Assembly: GCA_902806565.1 (NCBI GenBank)
Contig: CADCXA010000053.1
Coordinates: 620,001-684,000, forward strand
Source of the DNA: Hypoxylon rubiginosum
Taxonomy: Eukaryota; Ascomycota; Sordariomycetes; Xylariales; Hypoxylaceae
Reading direction: 5' to 3'
Length of the DNA stretch: 64,000 nt
Below the pieces are notes generated by a model. The model searched no databases. It worked only from the letters and a program-made list of their open reading frames with translations, and was not told where the DNA came from. Position numbers and translations under genes: made by a program. Position 1 is the stretch's first letter. Each line of letters opens with the position of its first letter. Positions 11,257-23,598 of the stretch are shown here, piece after piece.

Positions 11257-12940
11257 TTAATGAGACAGGGCTTCTTCAAAGAGCCTCCTCAGCTGGTCCC
11301 TTTCTTGCTCAAGCTCATTCGCAAGGCCGGGCGCCAGCATCAAGACGCGGGCTTGAGGTATCGTGCCCTCGACCAAGGCCTCGATGTGGCTCGAGTCAAA
11401 GCCCAGCTCTTTCAGGCCCTTCGGCTGGTCGCCTAGCTCCGCGAGGAACTCCGTTATGGCATCAGCCAAGACCTCTCCGGCATCCTCGCGCTTCACGTTA
11501 GTAATATCTACGCCGAAAGCTTCCGCCGCGGCGAGATGGCGCTCGGGATTTGATGGCCCGGTGAATCGGAAGACTGCCGGTGCTGATACGGCGACTGAAA
11601 CACCGTGGGGGATGATGGGCGAATCCACCTCGTATCCGGCGTGCCTGTGCCCAGGATTTTGACCAGAGATCGGATACGACATTCCTAATATATCCGTTAG
11701 CTTGGCGTCTGTTTTATACCTAAGCCTGAAAGCGGTTCATCATACCGTGGCATAGATGTACGCCGGCATTTCCGAAGCCGACACCAGCGAGCGTAGCTGC
11801 GAGAAGCATCTCACTTTGGGCTTCATAGTCTTCGGGATCTTTGACTGATCTCGGAAGATACTTGACACAGCTCCGAAGTGCATTCAACGAGAATATGTCA
11901 CTAATCGGGTTTGCTCCTTGGTAAGCAGGTCGCAAAAGAGGATTTGATGGTCGAGGTACTCTCTGATTGAACGGAATAGCAGTCCACGATTCTAGGGAGT
12001 GGCAGAGGACATCCAGCCCAGAGCTCGCCTTCACTGCAGAGGGCATCGTCTTCGTGTTGAGCGGGTCACAAATACCGAGGGTCGGCTTCAAGTTGCGGTG
12101 AGCAATTCCCGTTTTCGCCCTCTTCGCCACAAGGTCGAAAATAGCAGTACCTGTTGTCTCACTCCCAGTACCTGCCGTAGTGGGAATCGCGATTAAAGGT
12201 TTGAGCTTCTTGTCAATTGGTCGCCCATTACCCAGTGGTGCATTGACGAAATCCATAAAGTCTGCGTCGGGGTACTCGTTGTAGAGATTCATTAACTTGG
12301 CCGTGTCAATAACCGAGCCACCGCCTACTGCTAGAAATGCATCTGGTCGGTATGGTTTAGTAAAGGCAATAGCCTCCTTAATGCTATGTTCGATTAACTG
12401 AGCGAATTCATGATACCTTGCTGGGTTCGAGCGCCACTTACGAGCTGTCCTTAGGTTCGACTCGTACCTTGTCGAATATTTCATAGTAGATTCCTTCCCT
12501 GGATAAAGCCTCCTCGGCTTGCTTGACAGCGGTGAGTTGCCTTACAGTTGGGTCCGTTACGAGACAGACGCGCTTAGCACCCATGTTCTTGAAGTCCATA
12601 CCAACTTCTTGGGTGACCCCGGGCCCGAATCGAATTGACGACGCGGCCATTTCGAACGCATATTCCTTCTGCTGGGAAGGGTCTATGGGAGAGGCAAAGC
12701 CGCGCCTCCCAACCCGCCGGTGAGTATGCTGAGCATACGCGTCAATATGAGGCCTGGCATGGTGATGGTGTCCCGGATTTGAATGACACGGACATGATGG
12801 CGGATGAGCATACTGCACTGTGCGTAACAAGCTGGCTGCTCTCGTAGCAGCCTAACGAATTCACTCCTGTTAGCATGCATTTAACTCCATATCGAGAACT
12901 TAGTACTGACGCTCGGTGCCACTCGAATAGCGGCAGCCAT
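11257..12940 (-). CDS. Hydroxyacid-oxoacid transhydrogenase (iron-type ADH), mitochondrial
   Basis: Group III metal-dependent alcohol dehydrogenase of the HOT/ADHFE1 subfamily. It transfers hydride from 4-hydroxybutyrate to 2-oxoglutarate without external cofactor exchange in characterised relatives. Exons: 12940-about 12911 or 12923, 12851-12442, 12383-11746 and 11684-11257; about 497-501 aa. Only the first donor is uncertain (GTCAGT or GTGGCA, both phase 0). The N-terminus is Arg/Ala-rich, fitting a matrix targeting peptide, followed by HPPSCPCHS, typical of the family. Nucleotide-binding GGGSVIDTAKLMNLY, TTAGTGSETTG, and metal ligands around AVHLCH-type GVHLCHGMSYPISG (made across the last intron) are intact. 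Intron branch sites read CTAAC. It neighbours no obvious partner gene. Confidence 0.93.
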
Positions 12941-13717
12941 CTTGTTGATTTCCGGATAGATCGGGACTATAAGGTCCGCAGCCGAGGTGAGGTATTTGGT
13001 TATATCCAACGAGTTGACTAGTCGATAGAGCAAGATACAGTGTCGAGCTATAGATTGTTCTTCACTCCTCGAAACCAACTTAACGCATTACCATGAATGT
13101 AGATGAAGAAGAGAAGATCTCAAGCCGACCCCGGCATAAGTGAGGTCTGCAAGCTCGAAGCTCGGCATAAAGAAAGAATGTGGGGTAGGTAGATGGAGGC
13201 CCGCTGTGGGGGAAGATAGCCCCTTATTCTTTGCCGGGGTAAAACACATCGGAATGCTCGGCTGGATGTTGTTCTGCTAGTTCTCATGACCAGCTTTATT
13301 AAATGAGAGCTCAATTGAGCTTGGCTATGAAAAGAGCATTAGTCGATGACGTAATCTATATCTCATACCTTTCCATCTATCTTAATAGCTGATATTCTTG
13401 AGCTGACCACAACATCACAGGTCCGAAAGCGACTGGAATCTATAACGCTATTGACCTTCTTAATCGAGCAAGCCTGATTCATTTAAATTTGTCTGATTCG
13501 CCAGCAATCGGCGTGAGTCAGCCGGCGGAAATAGCAATGTATATGCTATCTAGGTATTTCAAGTGCGGATGCTTTAATACCTAGGAACCAGGCAGGTATG
13601 GAAAGGAACATAAAAGGAGCCTCTAGGTAGGGGTTAGACTCAGACTCAACGGTATAGCGAGGACGAGAGTTGAGACATACCAAATTTCGAATTGAATTCT
13701 CACCTCAGTATCCCACC
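12941..13717. promoter_or_regulatory. Divergent promoter region (transhydrogenase / P1 peptidase)
   Basis: About 0.78 kb between two divergent starts, with several CTAGGTA palindromes near 13550-13630. No TATA box or specific operator can be assigned. Confidence 0.4.
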
Positions 13718-15022
13718 ATGTCAACTTCGGGTACAGCCGCCGGCCAAGAACCTCGAAAGAGGTTGAGGGATCTTCTGCCCAACCTACATTTTGGATATTG
13801 GAAGCCCGGTCCCCTAAATTCCCTGACCGATGTCCCCGGCGTTCTGGTGCACACCCAAGAGATCCTTGCTGACAACGGAAACGTGAATACGGGTGTTACA
13901 AGCATCTTGCCCCGAAAAGACTGGTTCTATAAAGCTTGCTATTCGGCTATATTCAGCTTCAATGGTAAGCTTCGCACCTAGATGTTCCCAATACTCGTAC
14001 CTAAACAAGCTCTAGGTTCTGGTGAGATGACCGGCAGCCATTGGATTAATGAAACGGGCCTGCTTCACTCACCTATCATTATCACAAACTCCTTCTCCGT
14101 AGGTGCTGCATACCAGGGAATCTACGAATACACCATCAAAGCTCAGGGCGTCACAAAGGGGAATGTCGACTGGTTTCTTTTACCCGTGGTAGCGGAAACA
14201 TTCGATGGTTACCTGAACGACCTCACCCAATTTGTAGTCAAACCTGAGCACATCATCAAGGGTCTTGAAAGCGTATCGAGCGATCGCGTAAGGGAAGGCA
14301 GTGTCGGGGGTGGAACTGGAAGTGAGTGATCTTAATACCTTACTGTAGCAATCCATCTAACCATTATAGTGATCTGTCATTACTTCAAGGGTGGCACTGG
14401 TAGTAGCAGTCGGGTCGTCGAGGGGTTTGATAGCAAAGGAGAGCCGAAAACATACACCGTCGGCGTACTGGTACAAGCCAACTATGGTAGGCCACACCAC
14501 TTGAGAATTGCGGGCGTCCCGGTCGGAAGGATCCTGGCGCAGGAGGCCGATAAAGAGGCGGAAAGTAACCCGGCAATCAAAATGGCTAGAGACATGCTAG
14601 AGAAAGAGAAGAACAGGAAAGACGGCAGCATCATTGTGATTCTGGCAACAGATGCGCCACTACACCCCACGCAACTGCAACGGCTTGCGAAAAGAGCGAC
14701 GGTAGGCCTCTCGAGGGTTGGTGGCTACGGCCACAATCCATCTGGTGATGTCTTCTTGGCTTTTTCCACTGGCAACGAGATTCCTGTTCAGACAATATCG
14801 ATGGAACGCAAAGCAGTGGATCCATTTAAGCCTACGCCCCTTAATGTGGATGTAGTCGACGACTCATCCATAAATGGGTTGTTTGAGGCGGCGGCGGATG
14901 CTACTGAAGAATCGATATACAATGCTCTGTGCATGGCCGAAACGATGGTAGGGAATCAGGGACACAAGATCGAGGCATTGCCTTTGGAGAAGGTCAAAGA
15001 GATTATGGAAAGGTATACTTGA
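13718..15022 (+). CDS. P1 (S58) family aminopeptidase, DmpA/L-aminopeptidase-D-esterase type
   Basis: N-terminal-nucleophile hydrolase that releases N-terminal residues from peptides, amides and esters. Three exons (13718-13964, 14016-14321, 14370-15022) give 401 aa; joins make FNG|SGEMTG and GGGTGMICHYF. The autoproteolytic site should be Gly-Ser within [15 protein letters not shown] (near residue 286), where DmpA relatives cleave to expose the catalytic Ser of the beta chain. Other family blocks are [21 protein letters not shown] and [20 protein letters not shown]. No signal peptide, so probably cytosolic. The start ATG 13718 lies in context CCCACCATG. Substrate is unknown. Confidence 0.92.
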
Positions 15023-15149
15023 GCCAATTAACCATAACAATTGAAGTTGTCTGTTTCTTAACTTGGTCTGTTCGTTTGTTCATGAGAGATGGAATTATTA
15101 CCATAAAAATGAGATGAAATAATTTAAGCACTATTGATACAGTCAATAT

Positions 15150-15180
15150 GTTCAGTTACGTTCAGTTACGTTCAGTACGT
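15150..15180. repeat. Short tandem repeat, TTCAGTTACG unit
   Basis: Two full 10-nt copies of TTCAGTTACG plus a partial third, in the 0.47 kb intergenic space between the peptidase and SEC3. ACGT-containing words continue to about 15240. Confidence 0.75.
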
Positions 15181-15491
15181 TGTGGCTAGTGGGTGGGGCA
15201 TTTCGTGGCGTTAGTTACGGGATCCTTACGTTACGTAGGGCAAAGTCGATTGCCAAGAAGGAACAGGTCACAGCGCTTTGGCCGCATCTCCCTGACACTT
15301 CCATACGTCGCCATCTTCAGATTATCTGAATTTCGATAAAAAATAAGAGCGCCCGAAAAGCTTAGTCGCGTAACGTCCTTGCGGTTGTCCTTTAAATCTC
15401 TAAACCAACACGAAAATGCTCCTTAAACCTCCGCAAATCGTGCTCGATCTGCTACATTCATGAATTCGACACACGGCAGGCTCCTACAGCA

Positions 15492-18400
15492 ATGGATCTC
15501 CCTCGCCAGAATGGAGGACCCGGCTATGGCCGAGATTTGAATAGGGCTGAGAGGTTTGAAGAAGAGAAGAGGCGCATCGTGGAGAGCTGCTTCAATAAAA
15601 AGGATGCTGATGGGTCCAGTAAGATTACCTTCCGCATGTCTCGTCTATGCTGTCTACCTGATGAACCGCCAGAAGCTCACCTCCTTCGTAGTACTGGAAA
15701 CGTACATCACCCACATCAAAATCACCGAGTATTCTTCGCATCCCACCTCCCCACCGCCCCCTGAAGCCCGAGCCCAAGCCGAAAAACCTCGTGTCATCAT
15801 CGTAGCCGTTCGAAAGTCGGGTCGAGTCCGCATGCACAAGTCCAAGGAAAACGCCAACGGTTCCTTTTCCATCGGCAAGACCTGGGATCTGAATGACCTA
15901 ACCGCAATTGAATCTTTCACCGGACCCAATGCAGATCCTCAGAAGCGAGAATGGGCCGGCGAGACTGGCTTTCTTATTAGCATTGGAAAGCCGTACTACT
16001 GGCAGGCCAACGCTGACAAGGAGAAGAAATTCTTCATTGCCAGTTTGATCAAGATCTATGGAAAGTATACTGGCGGAAGCGTACCTGAGCTGAAGGGCTT
16101 CGATCCCCGTGAACTTGATCAGGTATTAGGTTCACGAAGGATACCGTCGAGTCGAGCAACTCCCGATCCCAGTTCCTCGTTACGACCTGGCGCCGCATCT
16201 ACTCCTCCACCTCGACTTACTGCGACACCCCCGCGAACCGAACCTAAATATTCTAGACCCGATCCTATATCCTCTCAACCCGACACCGCACCTACGCAGA
16301 ACCCTAGCCCTCTAGCCGCCGCTGGCGGAATTCAGCCCTATCGCCCTAATCAAGCCCCTAGTTCGCCTGCACGCAACCTAGCACCTCCAAATGGAAACTC
16401 TTCACCGGCCTCCGTACCTAATGCCGACTCCACTCGTTCAGGAAGCCAGGCTTCTGCCTTGCGCAGATTGGCTGGCAACAACAAGAGTCAAGATTCCGTG
16501 GCAGCCTCGATATCCACGACAAGGAGCGATGATTCAGGAAGCATACCGCCCCGTTCAAGAGGGGGGATGACGGGACCAGGCGCCTTTGGTAGATTTGGCG
16601 ATCCATCAGATACACCTTCTCAGGTAGATTTGCCTGATAGGAAGAGACCGCCGATGGATCCAACAAGGCCAAAAGAAACCACAGACAATAATCTCGTGCC
16701 TGCACCGTTAATGAGTCAAGGTCTCCGAAGGGAACCACCACCACGAAGTACAGAACGGATGTCGCCTCGGAAGAACTCCGTTGGAAGACGCGCAGACACG
16801 AGCTCACCGATAGAGGCGCAAACACCTCCGCCACCAGGGCCCGTTCCTGAGATACCCACTGGGCCGGTTGTTGGCCCTAATGGTACAACCAACCCGGCTC
16901 CCGAAATACCTGTACCCGAGTCACCAGAAGAGGAGGCGCGTCCAGGTTTGGGGCCTATGATTAAAGCGAAAAAGTCTAAAGGCGATCTAGCCGGAGCCCT
17001 GTGGAAAGCTGCATCGGCTGCGGCCGCCTTCAAGCCTCGGCCGGGTGGCGCGGGAGAACGACTACGGGAATTACAGAGTAAGTCTACGGAGGGCCCTGAC
17101 GGAATAACGAGTGTAGTTCCAGCACCACGGCGCCCAGAACCGAAACCCGAGACGCCTAAGCCCGCCGAATCCGAGAGACAATCAGTAGACAGGGGACCTA
17201 TCGTCCCTGAAGTCAAGGTTACAGTACCTAATTCCAGTCGACCAACTAGCCTACAAGCTTCAGTTAAAGAAAATCATAGAAAGAGCCTAGAGCTCGCTCG
17301 GCAAGAAGATGTTCCTCGGCGTTTGGCAGTAGTCGGCAATGACTCTAAATACCTGACTGCTTTAGGCGTCGACGTGTCTCTCTTAGCTGACAGCTCGGAA
17401 TTTGCAAGATGGTTAGATCATTTTGGGTGGGTCCCTGGAGAGCAGATGCGAAGTCGTAACTTTGAGGAGATGAAGCTTGATGTTGATCGTGAACTTAACA
17501 AGGCTCAAGCTGGAGGCTGGGTCGTGCGGTTCCAAGAGGAGGATGATCGAGTCGAAGCAATCAAAAAAGGTCTTGACGTTGCCGTCGCGGAATGCGATGA
17601 ATTAGATAACTTACTTACTCTGTACAGCGTGGAATTATCTGTAAGTGAGAATCAAAACCTGACACGACGTTGTTACTAACTACCGCCCAGACTTTATCGG
17701 ATGACATTGCGTACATAGAAGCCCAGGGACAGGGCCTACAGGTACAGGCAGCAAATCAAAAGCTCCTTAGGAAGGAGTTGGAGTCGCTGCTTGACACTTG
17801 TGCCATCACCTCTGATGACTTACGAGCCCTTGCAACTGCGCCGCTCGAGACCACTTCAGGTCTCGAAGAAATTGAGACGGCCCTCGTCACTTTGTATAAG
17901 GCAATGACGAAGATTGATTCCTCTGTGGCTGGCTCAGAACTCCGGAAAAGCGAAGATGCTGGCTCCGGGAGTCAACAATCGAGCCTCAATACCGATTACG
18001 GCAAAATGCGCATTGTTCAGGAGAAGAGGGAGATGTACAGCTCGGAGAGTGAAGCATTCCTGCAAAGATTCGGCACTTTCATGGCGAAACAATTTGAGAA
18101 AGCGTCCCAAGAGGTCAGGTCGACCGTAGAAGGAGCTTTGTCGAAGAAGGTTGATCCCGCGCATCATGATGTTGGACGAGAGTTGCTCTGGCGCTTTAGT
18201 CCTCTTGTCCTCTACGCTCGAGAGGTAGATCTTGAGGGCTGGAATCGGTGCTTGCAAGCGTATCAGGAGCGAAACCTTCCGCTCTACAAATTTAGATTCA
18301 AAGATATTCTAGATTCGTGGAAGCGGAATGCGAGGAAACCCACTGGCGAAGAAGCCGAGCTCCTCTTCACCGCCGAAATCGAGAGGCAGCAGGAGGGCAC

Positions 18401-19798
18401 AATGGCCACTGCTAGAAAGCTTACTGTGAAGCGAAGTCAGACGCTAGCTAGGTCGCTTCGGAGTCCACTTGGCGAGGGCAGTAAGACGAGCCTGGACAAG
18501 ATATCGGACGGCCGCAATCTCCCCTACGAAGTGTTTGCTGGTATCATAGATGACCTCGTACCTCTTATCGAGATCGAGCAAAACTTCATTGTTGATTTCT
18601 TCCATGCTACTACCTTAGAAACGGCCGACTTCCCAGATCTCGTAGTAGCAAAGAAACCACGAGATCGACGAGGTGGCGATCTAAAACGACACAGGCTCAT
18701 GGAGCCGGACCGTGAATTGGCTAGAAGAGTCACCCGAGCGATGGAGGCGATATTCTCGTTCCTGGAGCAAGATTTACAGAACGCGGTTGATTGGGTTTTA
18801 TTGCAGGACCCATTGTAAGTAGAATTACTCGATTCCTGTTAGTTTACCGTGGCCTGAGCTAACTTATAGACAGGCAAGGAGTCGGCGTTCTCGCGACACT
18901 CGAGCGAAAACACCTGGAAATGACACAGTCTAACCAGGACTTCCTCAACAATGTGTTACAAAAGCTTCACAGCAATCTCGAGTCCCGTTTCACCAAATTT
19001 GTCGAAAGTCAGATACGCGCAATTGAGGATACCAAGGTCAAAATCAAGAAGCGCAAGGGTGTCATCTCTTTCATGCGTGTCTTCCCACACTTCTCTACCG
19101 CCGTTGAAAATATGCTTATAACAACCGACATCAACTCGTCTGTCAGAAAAACAGTAGACAAGGAGTACGACCGTGTCATCAAGACTATGTTCGATTCCCT
19201 CAAGGTCATCGCTCGCGAGAATCCAGCTACTCTTACAAGCAGCGGCGCCGACCCAGAAGATAAGGAGGCGCTAAATTACCATATCCTCCTTATTGAAAAC
19301 ATGAACCATTTCCTAGAGGAGCTCGACACTCGCGGTCTGGAGATACTCGAAGATTGGAAAGAGGCAGCAGCTACCGAGATGGCCGAGCACATGGGTCTCT
19401 ACCTTAATGCCATCATGCGCCGGCCATTGGGCAAGCTACTCGAATACCTTGAGAACATCGAGACGCAACTGGCGACGGGAAAGAGCCCCACAATCGTCGC
19501 AGCACAGCCGAGCAACGCTAAGGGTACCTTCAATAAGATCCTTGGCGGTTATGATGGTCGCGAGGTACGCAAGGGTGTCGAGGCGCTACGCAAGCGAGTC
19601 GACAAGCACTTTGGCGATGCCGACGACCCGAACCTGAGCCGCGGCCTCGTCAACCGCGTGCTTAGGGAGTGCGAGAAGTTCTACGGCGAGGTAGAAGTAC
19701 GAGTCTCGACCGTCACCACGACGGTCTACGGCGGCGACGTGCTGTTCGAGTGGCCCCGGGCCGACGTGAAGAGCGCCTTCTCAAACACCGGTCGGTAG
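15492..19798 (+). CDS. SEC3: Exocyst complex component Sec3
   Basis: Subunit of the octameric exocyst, which tethers secretory vesicles at growth sites; Sec3 binds PI(4,5)P2 and Rho-type GTPases at the plasma membrane. Four exons (15492-15618, 15692-17640, 17691-18814, 18874-19798) close to 1374 aa. Joins restore DADGSILETYITHIKI and QDPLQGVGVLATLE. The N-terminal PH-like lipid-binding region (about 40-175) contains RVIIVAVRKSGRVRMHK and GKTWDLNDLTAI. About 200-510 is low-complexity, rich in Pro, Ser and Arg and presumably disordered. A helical, partly coiled-coil segment follows from about 590, and the C-terminal Sec3 core runs to the end (for example RVFPHFSTAVENML). Introns are 50-73 nt with canonical ends. 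Length matches other mould Sec3 proteins. Confidence is high. Confidence 0.95.
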
Positions 19799-20342
19799 GT
19801 CGGATCGAGTGACTGGAAGCACGTATCTTCTCTCGGCCGGATGTCGATGAGCAGCGGACGGTCCCGTACCGCGGCTTCGATGGACGGGAACGGGTGGCAC
19901 GACGGGAGTTCGAGCCACAGTACATATTCGCGATGAGCCCTGCGAGAAGGTTTTTTCTCATGTGTTTAACTGACTGTATCATGCTATGAAAAGTGTTGGG
20001 ACCTCAGGGGCCGGTTCGAAGAAGTTGTATAAGATAAGCTGTATGGTTTGATTACGAGTAGTAGGTTAGTTGAATCATACCCATCATGTTCTACGTGGAA
20101 GTTGATAAAGTTTACCTATGTTCTTCTGAAGATATAGGTAATGGTGATGCGTTTTTGCTGTAGAGTGAGATTGTTGTCTAGGCCTATCCACGGTATGCCG
20201 CACTGCATATTTGAATGAGCCGGGTCCTAGCCATACCATCCTCGAAATCCGAAATACGCCGTAACCGCTGTTCCTCACATAGTTGCCAATGATGTCATTC
20301 CATCTCATTATATCGTGATTCCTATATACATTGGGTACATTA
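19799..20342. other. Convergent intergenic region
   Basis: Tail-to-tail space between SEC3 and the minus-strand phosphodiesterase fusion gene. Nothing else recognised. Confidence 0.5.
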
Positions 20343-21917
20343 TTACAAACGCGGTAACCTCGCAGTATCCGACAAGTCATCAGCGTTCAGCCTGTCTACG
20401 CCCAACGCCTCTAATGGCTCCCATACATAATCGCCCGGTAGATTGTCTGTGACCAATATGTCAGTAAATTTCCAAAGCGGTTCTAGCTCAACCGAGTTAA
20501 CAAGACTTACAATATCGAACAATCAGACCTCTCTGGTGAGCACCTCCAACCTGGTCGTTTATCGTGTTCACCTCGTCCTGGGACAAGCTCGCGCTGCTGG
20601 GATTTCCCACGGCGGCCTGGAAGTCGGCCGAGGCGTAGACCGAGTTCTGGCTGCTGTAGTCTTCCGCGCCGAGGTCGTCGACGTGCGCGTCGTAGAACAC
20701 GTCCCTGTCCGGGACGCCGTCTCCCGTGCTGATGCGGTCGAACGGGGCGCTCCCGCTCGCCACGACCGTGACGGCTTTCTCGACGAACACTCCGTTCTCG
20801 AGCCTGCTCAGGTAGCCGGCCTGGCGCAAGGGGTCGATCGATTTGACGACCGCGTCTAGGGTTCCGGCGTCGCTCGTCTTGAAGTCGACTAGCAGAACCA
20901 CGCTCTGTGTGGGCTTCGCCTTGTACACGGACCCGCCGTTGTGGTCGATGATGGCCTTCAGGGGCTGGATGTATTGTAGGCCGAGGGTCCTTCCTATCGT
21001 AGGCAGAACATGTCCAATAGACACGTCGCCGTTTACGAGGAAGACATCGGCCTCGATACCCACACACCCGGCGCTCAGAGCTTGAAATAGCGGGATGTCG
21101 TGATCGTAGTCGTTGTGACTGTGACATGCGACAGGAAGGACGCTGTTAAGAGAATCCAGCGGCCACGGGCTCAGCGGCGGGCCAGCGCCTGTATTGACCT
21201 TTTGAGCAGCTAGGACATCGTCGTACAGGAGCTTGTTGATGGCATCTTGCTGAGGTGGAACCGTGTTGGCAAGCGCGTGGTAGGAAACCTGATTGTTCCC
21301 AACTTGATAGGTACCGCCCTTTGTATCATGGTGTTCAGTGCCGTAGCAGTCGCCCCCTGCCGCGGAAAGGGTGCTGAGGTACTGTACACAAGATGCAGCT
21401 GGAAATACGTCAGTGTCAGGATTAAGCCATTTATTGTACATGAGACGAACAGTCTACGGTATGATCCGTGCTTTGCTTGTTGTGAATCTCGACTAGAAGT
21501 TTCGTTAGCATTTAGACACCTAGCTCTCTCGGGTTGCTACCTACAGTATACGTAACCGAGGAGACCGTATACAGAAGTATCCTTGCCTCCATTCAAGAAG
21601 AGCTCGGTCGCCATAGAGAGGTATCCTTGGCTCTTAACGGTAATGCCGGTTGTTTGGGCGCAGAACTTGCTTACGGCTGTTGCAAAACCGGTGCGATGAT
21701 CTGTGCCGGTTCCAATCGTGACATCGTCAATAGCCATCCAGGTGCCTCCGCAACTCGAAATGTCATCGGTCACTTGGGCCGTCAAGTTTGAGCCGCGGAC
21801 TAGAGGGACCTTATACGTATATCTTAGCTACTGCTTTATTTACTTTAGTGGAACCGGGGATCTTACTAGTGACAGGACGGTTGTCACCGCAGATAACCAG
21901 GACATCATGATGTTCAT
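20343..21917 (-). CDS. Secreted protein: unknown N-terminal domain fused to AIM6-like phosphodiesterase
   Basis: Exons 21917-21867, 21809-21552, 21453-20511 and 20446-20343 give 451 aa. Exon 1 encodes MNIMMSWLSAVTTVLSL, a clear signal peptide, then VPLVRGSNL. Residues about 18-170 form a Cys-containing domain with SSCGGTW, YNKWLNPDTD and GGTYQVGNNQVSYHALAN, which I do not recognise with certainty. From about 195 it reads ACHSHNDYDHDIPLFQALSAGCVGIEADV, the start of the AIM6/PLC-like TIM-barrel phosphodiesterase family, continuing through VLLVDFKT and ending YVWEPLEALGVDRLNADDL. HSHND and EAD are the presumed catalytic/metal residues. Both parts lie in one uninterrupted exon (20511-21453), so this is a true fusion unless a cryptic intron or start was missed. 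The third-exon acceptor is the least certain join. Confidence 0.78.
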
Positions 21918-23598
21918 AATTGGCGACACTGAATATCTTATGCGCCAAAGCGCAGCTCAAGTCCCAGTATTGCCTGGGTACCTATTATGAAGCTCAAATA
22001 ACAGAGCGGAGAGGATGCCAAGACGAAGACAGGACGATGTACAATAAACCAGCATTCTGCCTCTTATATCAAGTTATGTCAAGTTTACAGCTGAACGGCT
22101 GAGACCAATCGCGCACATGCTCTCAGCTCGTGGGATTACGGTCGGTCCGAATGATCTAACGATGGTCTTAAAGGTCGCGATCTGCCATCGCAAATCACGG
22201 GCGCGAACGAGACCACGGGCGCAGCAATTTCGTTCCTGGATCCTCCAAGGCCTAGTGACCTTCCTCGATTAGGGAGGTACCTGGTCAGCCACTGACCTCA
22301 GTCAGACGCTTCATTTCGGGCGGATATGCCCGCTGCAATCCCCGTCGATAGAAGGGTAGTATTATGCCGGGATCTATAGATGCCCCCCCGCATTCGGTTT
22401 ACCGATGAGCGAGCCCCCTGAATACCAACCCTAGTACAATCGAAGCTGAAGGGAAACTATTGACAGAAGACAAATTTACCTGATATTATATGCGGCTCAA
22501 ACTTAACGAGGAGAGGCAGCTCATATCTTATCGGACACCGTGATGGGAATGTCTCAACTAGACCGATGCACAAGTTGAGGTATTATTACTCTACAGTAGA
22601 GGTACTACCTAGAAACGCCACCAACATACATCCGCAGGCATTCTACGGAGAAATCCTGTTTTAGACGACCTGGACGACTTAGATGAATTTAGGTACGAGC
22701 TGACTTGAGTAAAATATCTAATATCGAAGTCTTCCGGCCCGATTTCTCATAATTTCTTACCTTCTGGACACGACGAGGGCTTCGCAGGTGAAACTAGTCT
22801 GAGTAGTTCGTCGTGCAAGTAATAGTGTCCACATTCAAAGTGAATACATCTTGGGTACGACGAATTATAATTTATACCTACCTCCTTACTAATAAGATTG
22901 GCTTCATACCTAGGTGTTAGGTACACATTTATTGATATATAAATCGAATTATACACCATCTGTCATGAGTAACCTAGACCTATGACAGTGACCAGGGCCT
23001 TACGATAGAATAAAAGCTAAGTCAACCACACCCATTTGTAAGATATAGTACATCTATATATCACTGTGATTAAAGGGGGGGAGGGGGGGTAGACTATGAT
23101 AAGTTGCGTCAACCAGAATGGTATTATGGGAATGACGACCGTTAACAACTCAAGAGCCAAAGCGTAGGTTAGTTCTGTGGATGCAATGGGATAGTATCTG
23201 GGTAAGTAGGTGTGCACGGCCGCCTGTACACAGTTGATAGTCACGGCGTTGGCTACCGTGGTTAGGTTGTGTGGCTGCATTTGGGACTTTCTAGATCGCG
23301 AAGTCGGAGGTGCGCCGTTCTATTGTCGATGGAGATTCTATGGAGATACGCAAATACTCCACCCTACTAGTTAGCAGACGATGTCTCTCCAACTGTCTGC
23401 CGAGCCACCTCCCGTTGTATCGTGTCCTGCATTTCATGAGGGGAATGCAGCCATCATGGTGTCTACTCCCATTTGCCCGGCTATCCTACTTAGGCCAGGC
23501 CAGGTTCACGGCGCGGGGAACTTTCCCAGATTGTTTCATGTTCTGCTTCTAGACCACTTCTTTAGGTATTGTTGGGACTTGACTTTCTTCTGGAAACG
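21918..23598. other. 1.7 kb gene-poor region
   Basis: No supported gene. Contains a poly-G run at about 23073-23090 and several TACCTA-type words. Serves as promoter space for divergent genes on both sides. Confidence 0.5.

Noticed and set aside
23017..23280. Hydrophobic 87-codon frame on the minus strand
   Set aside because: Composition driven by a poly-G/poly-C tract; no splice or homology support.
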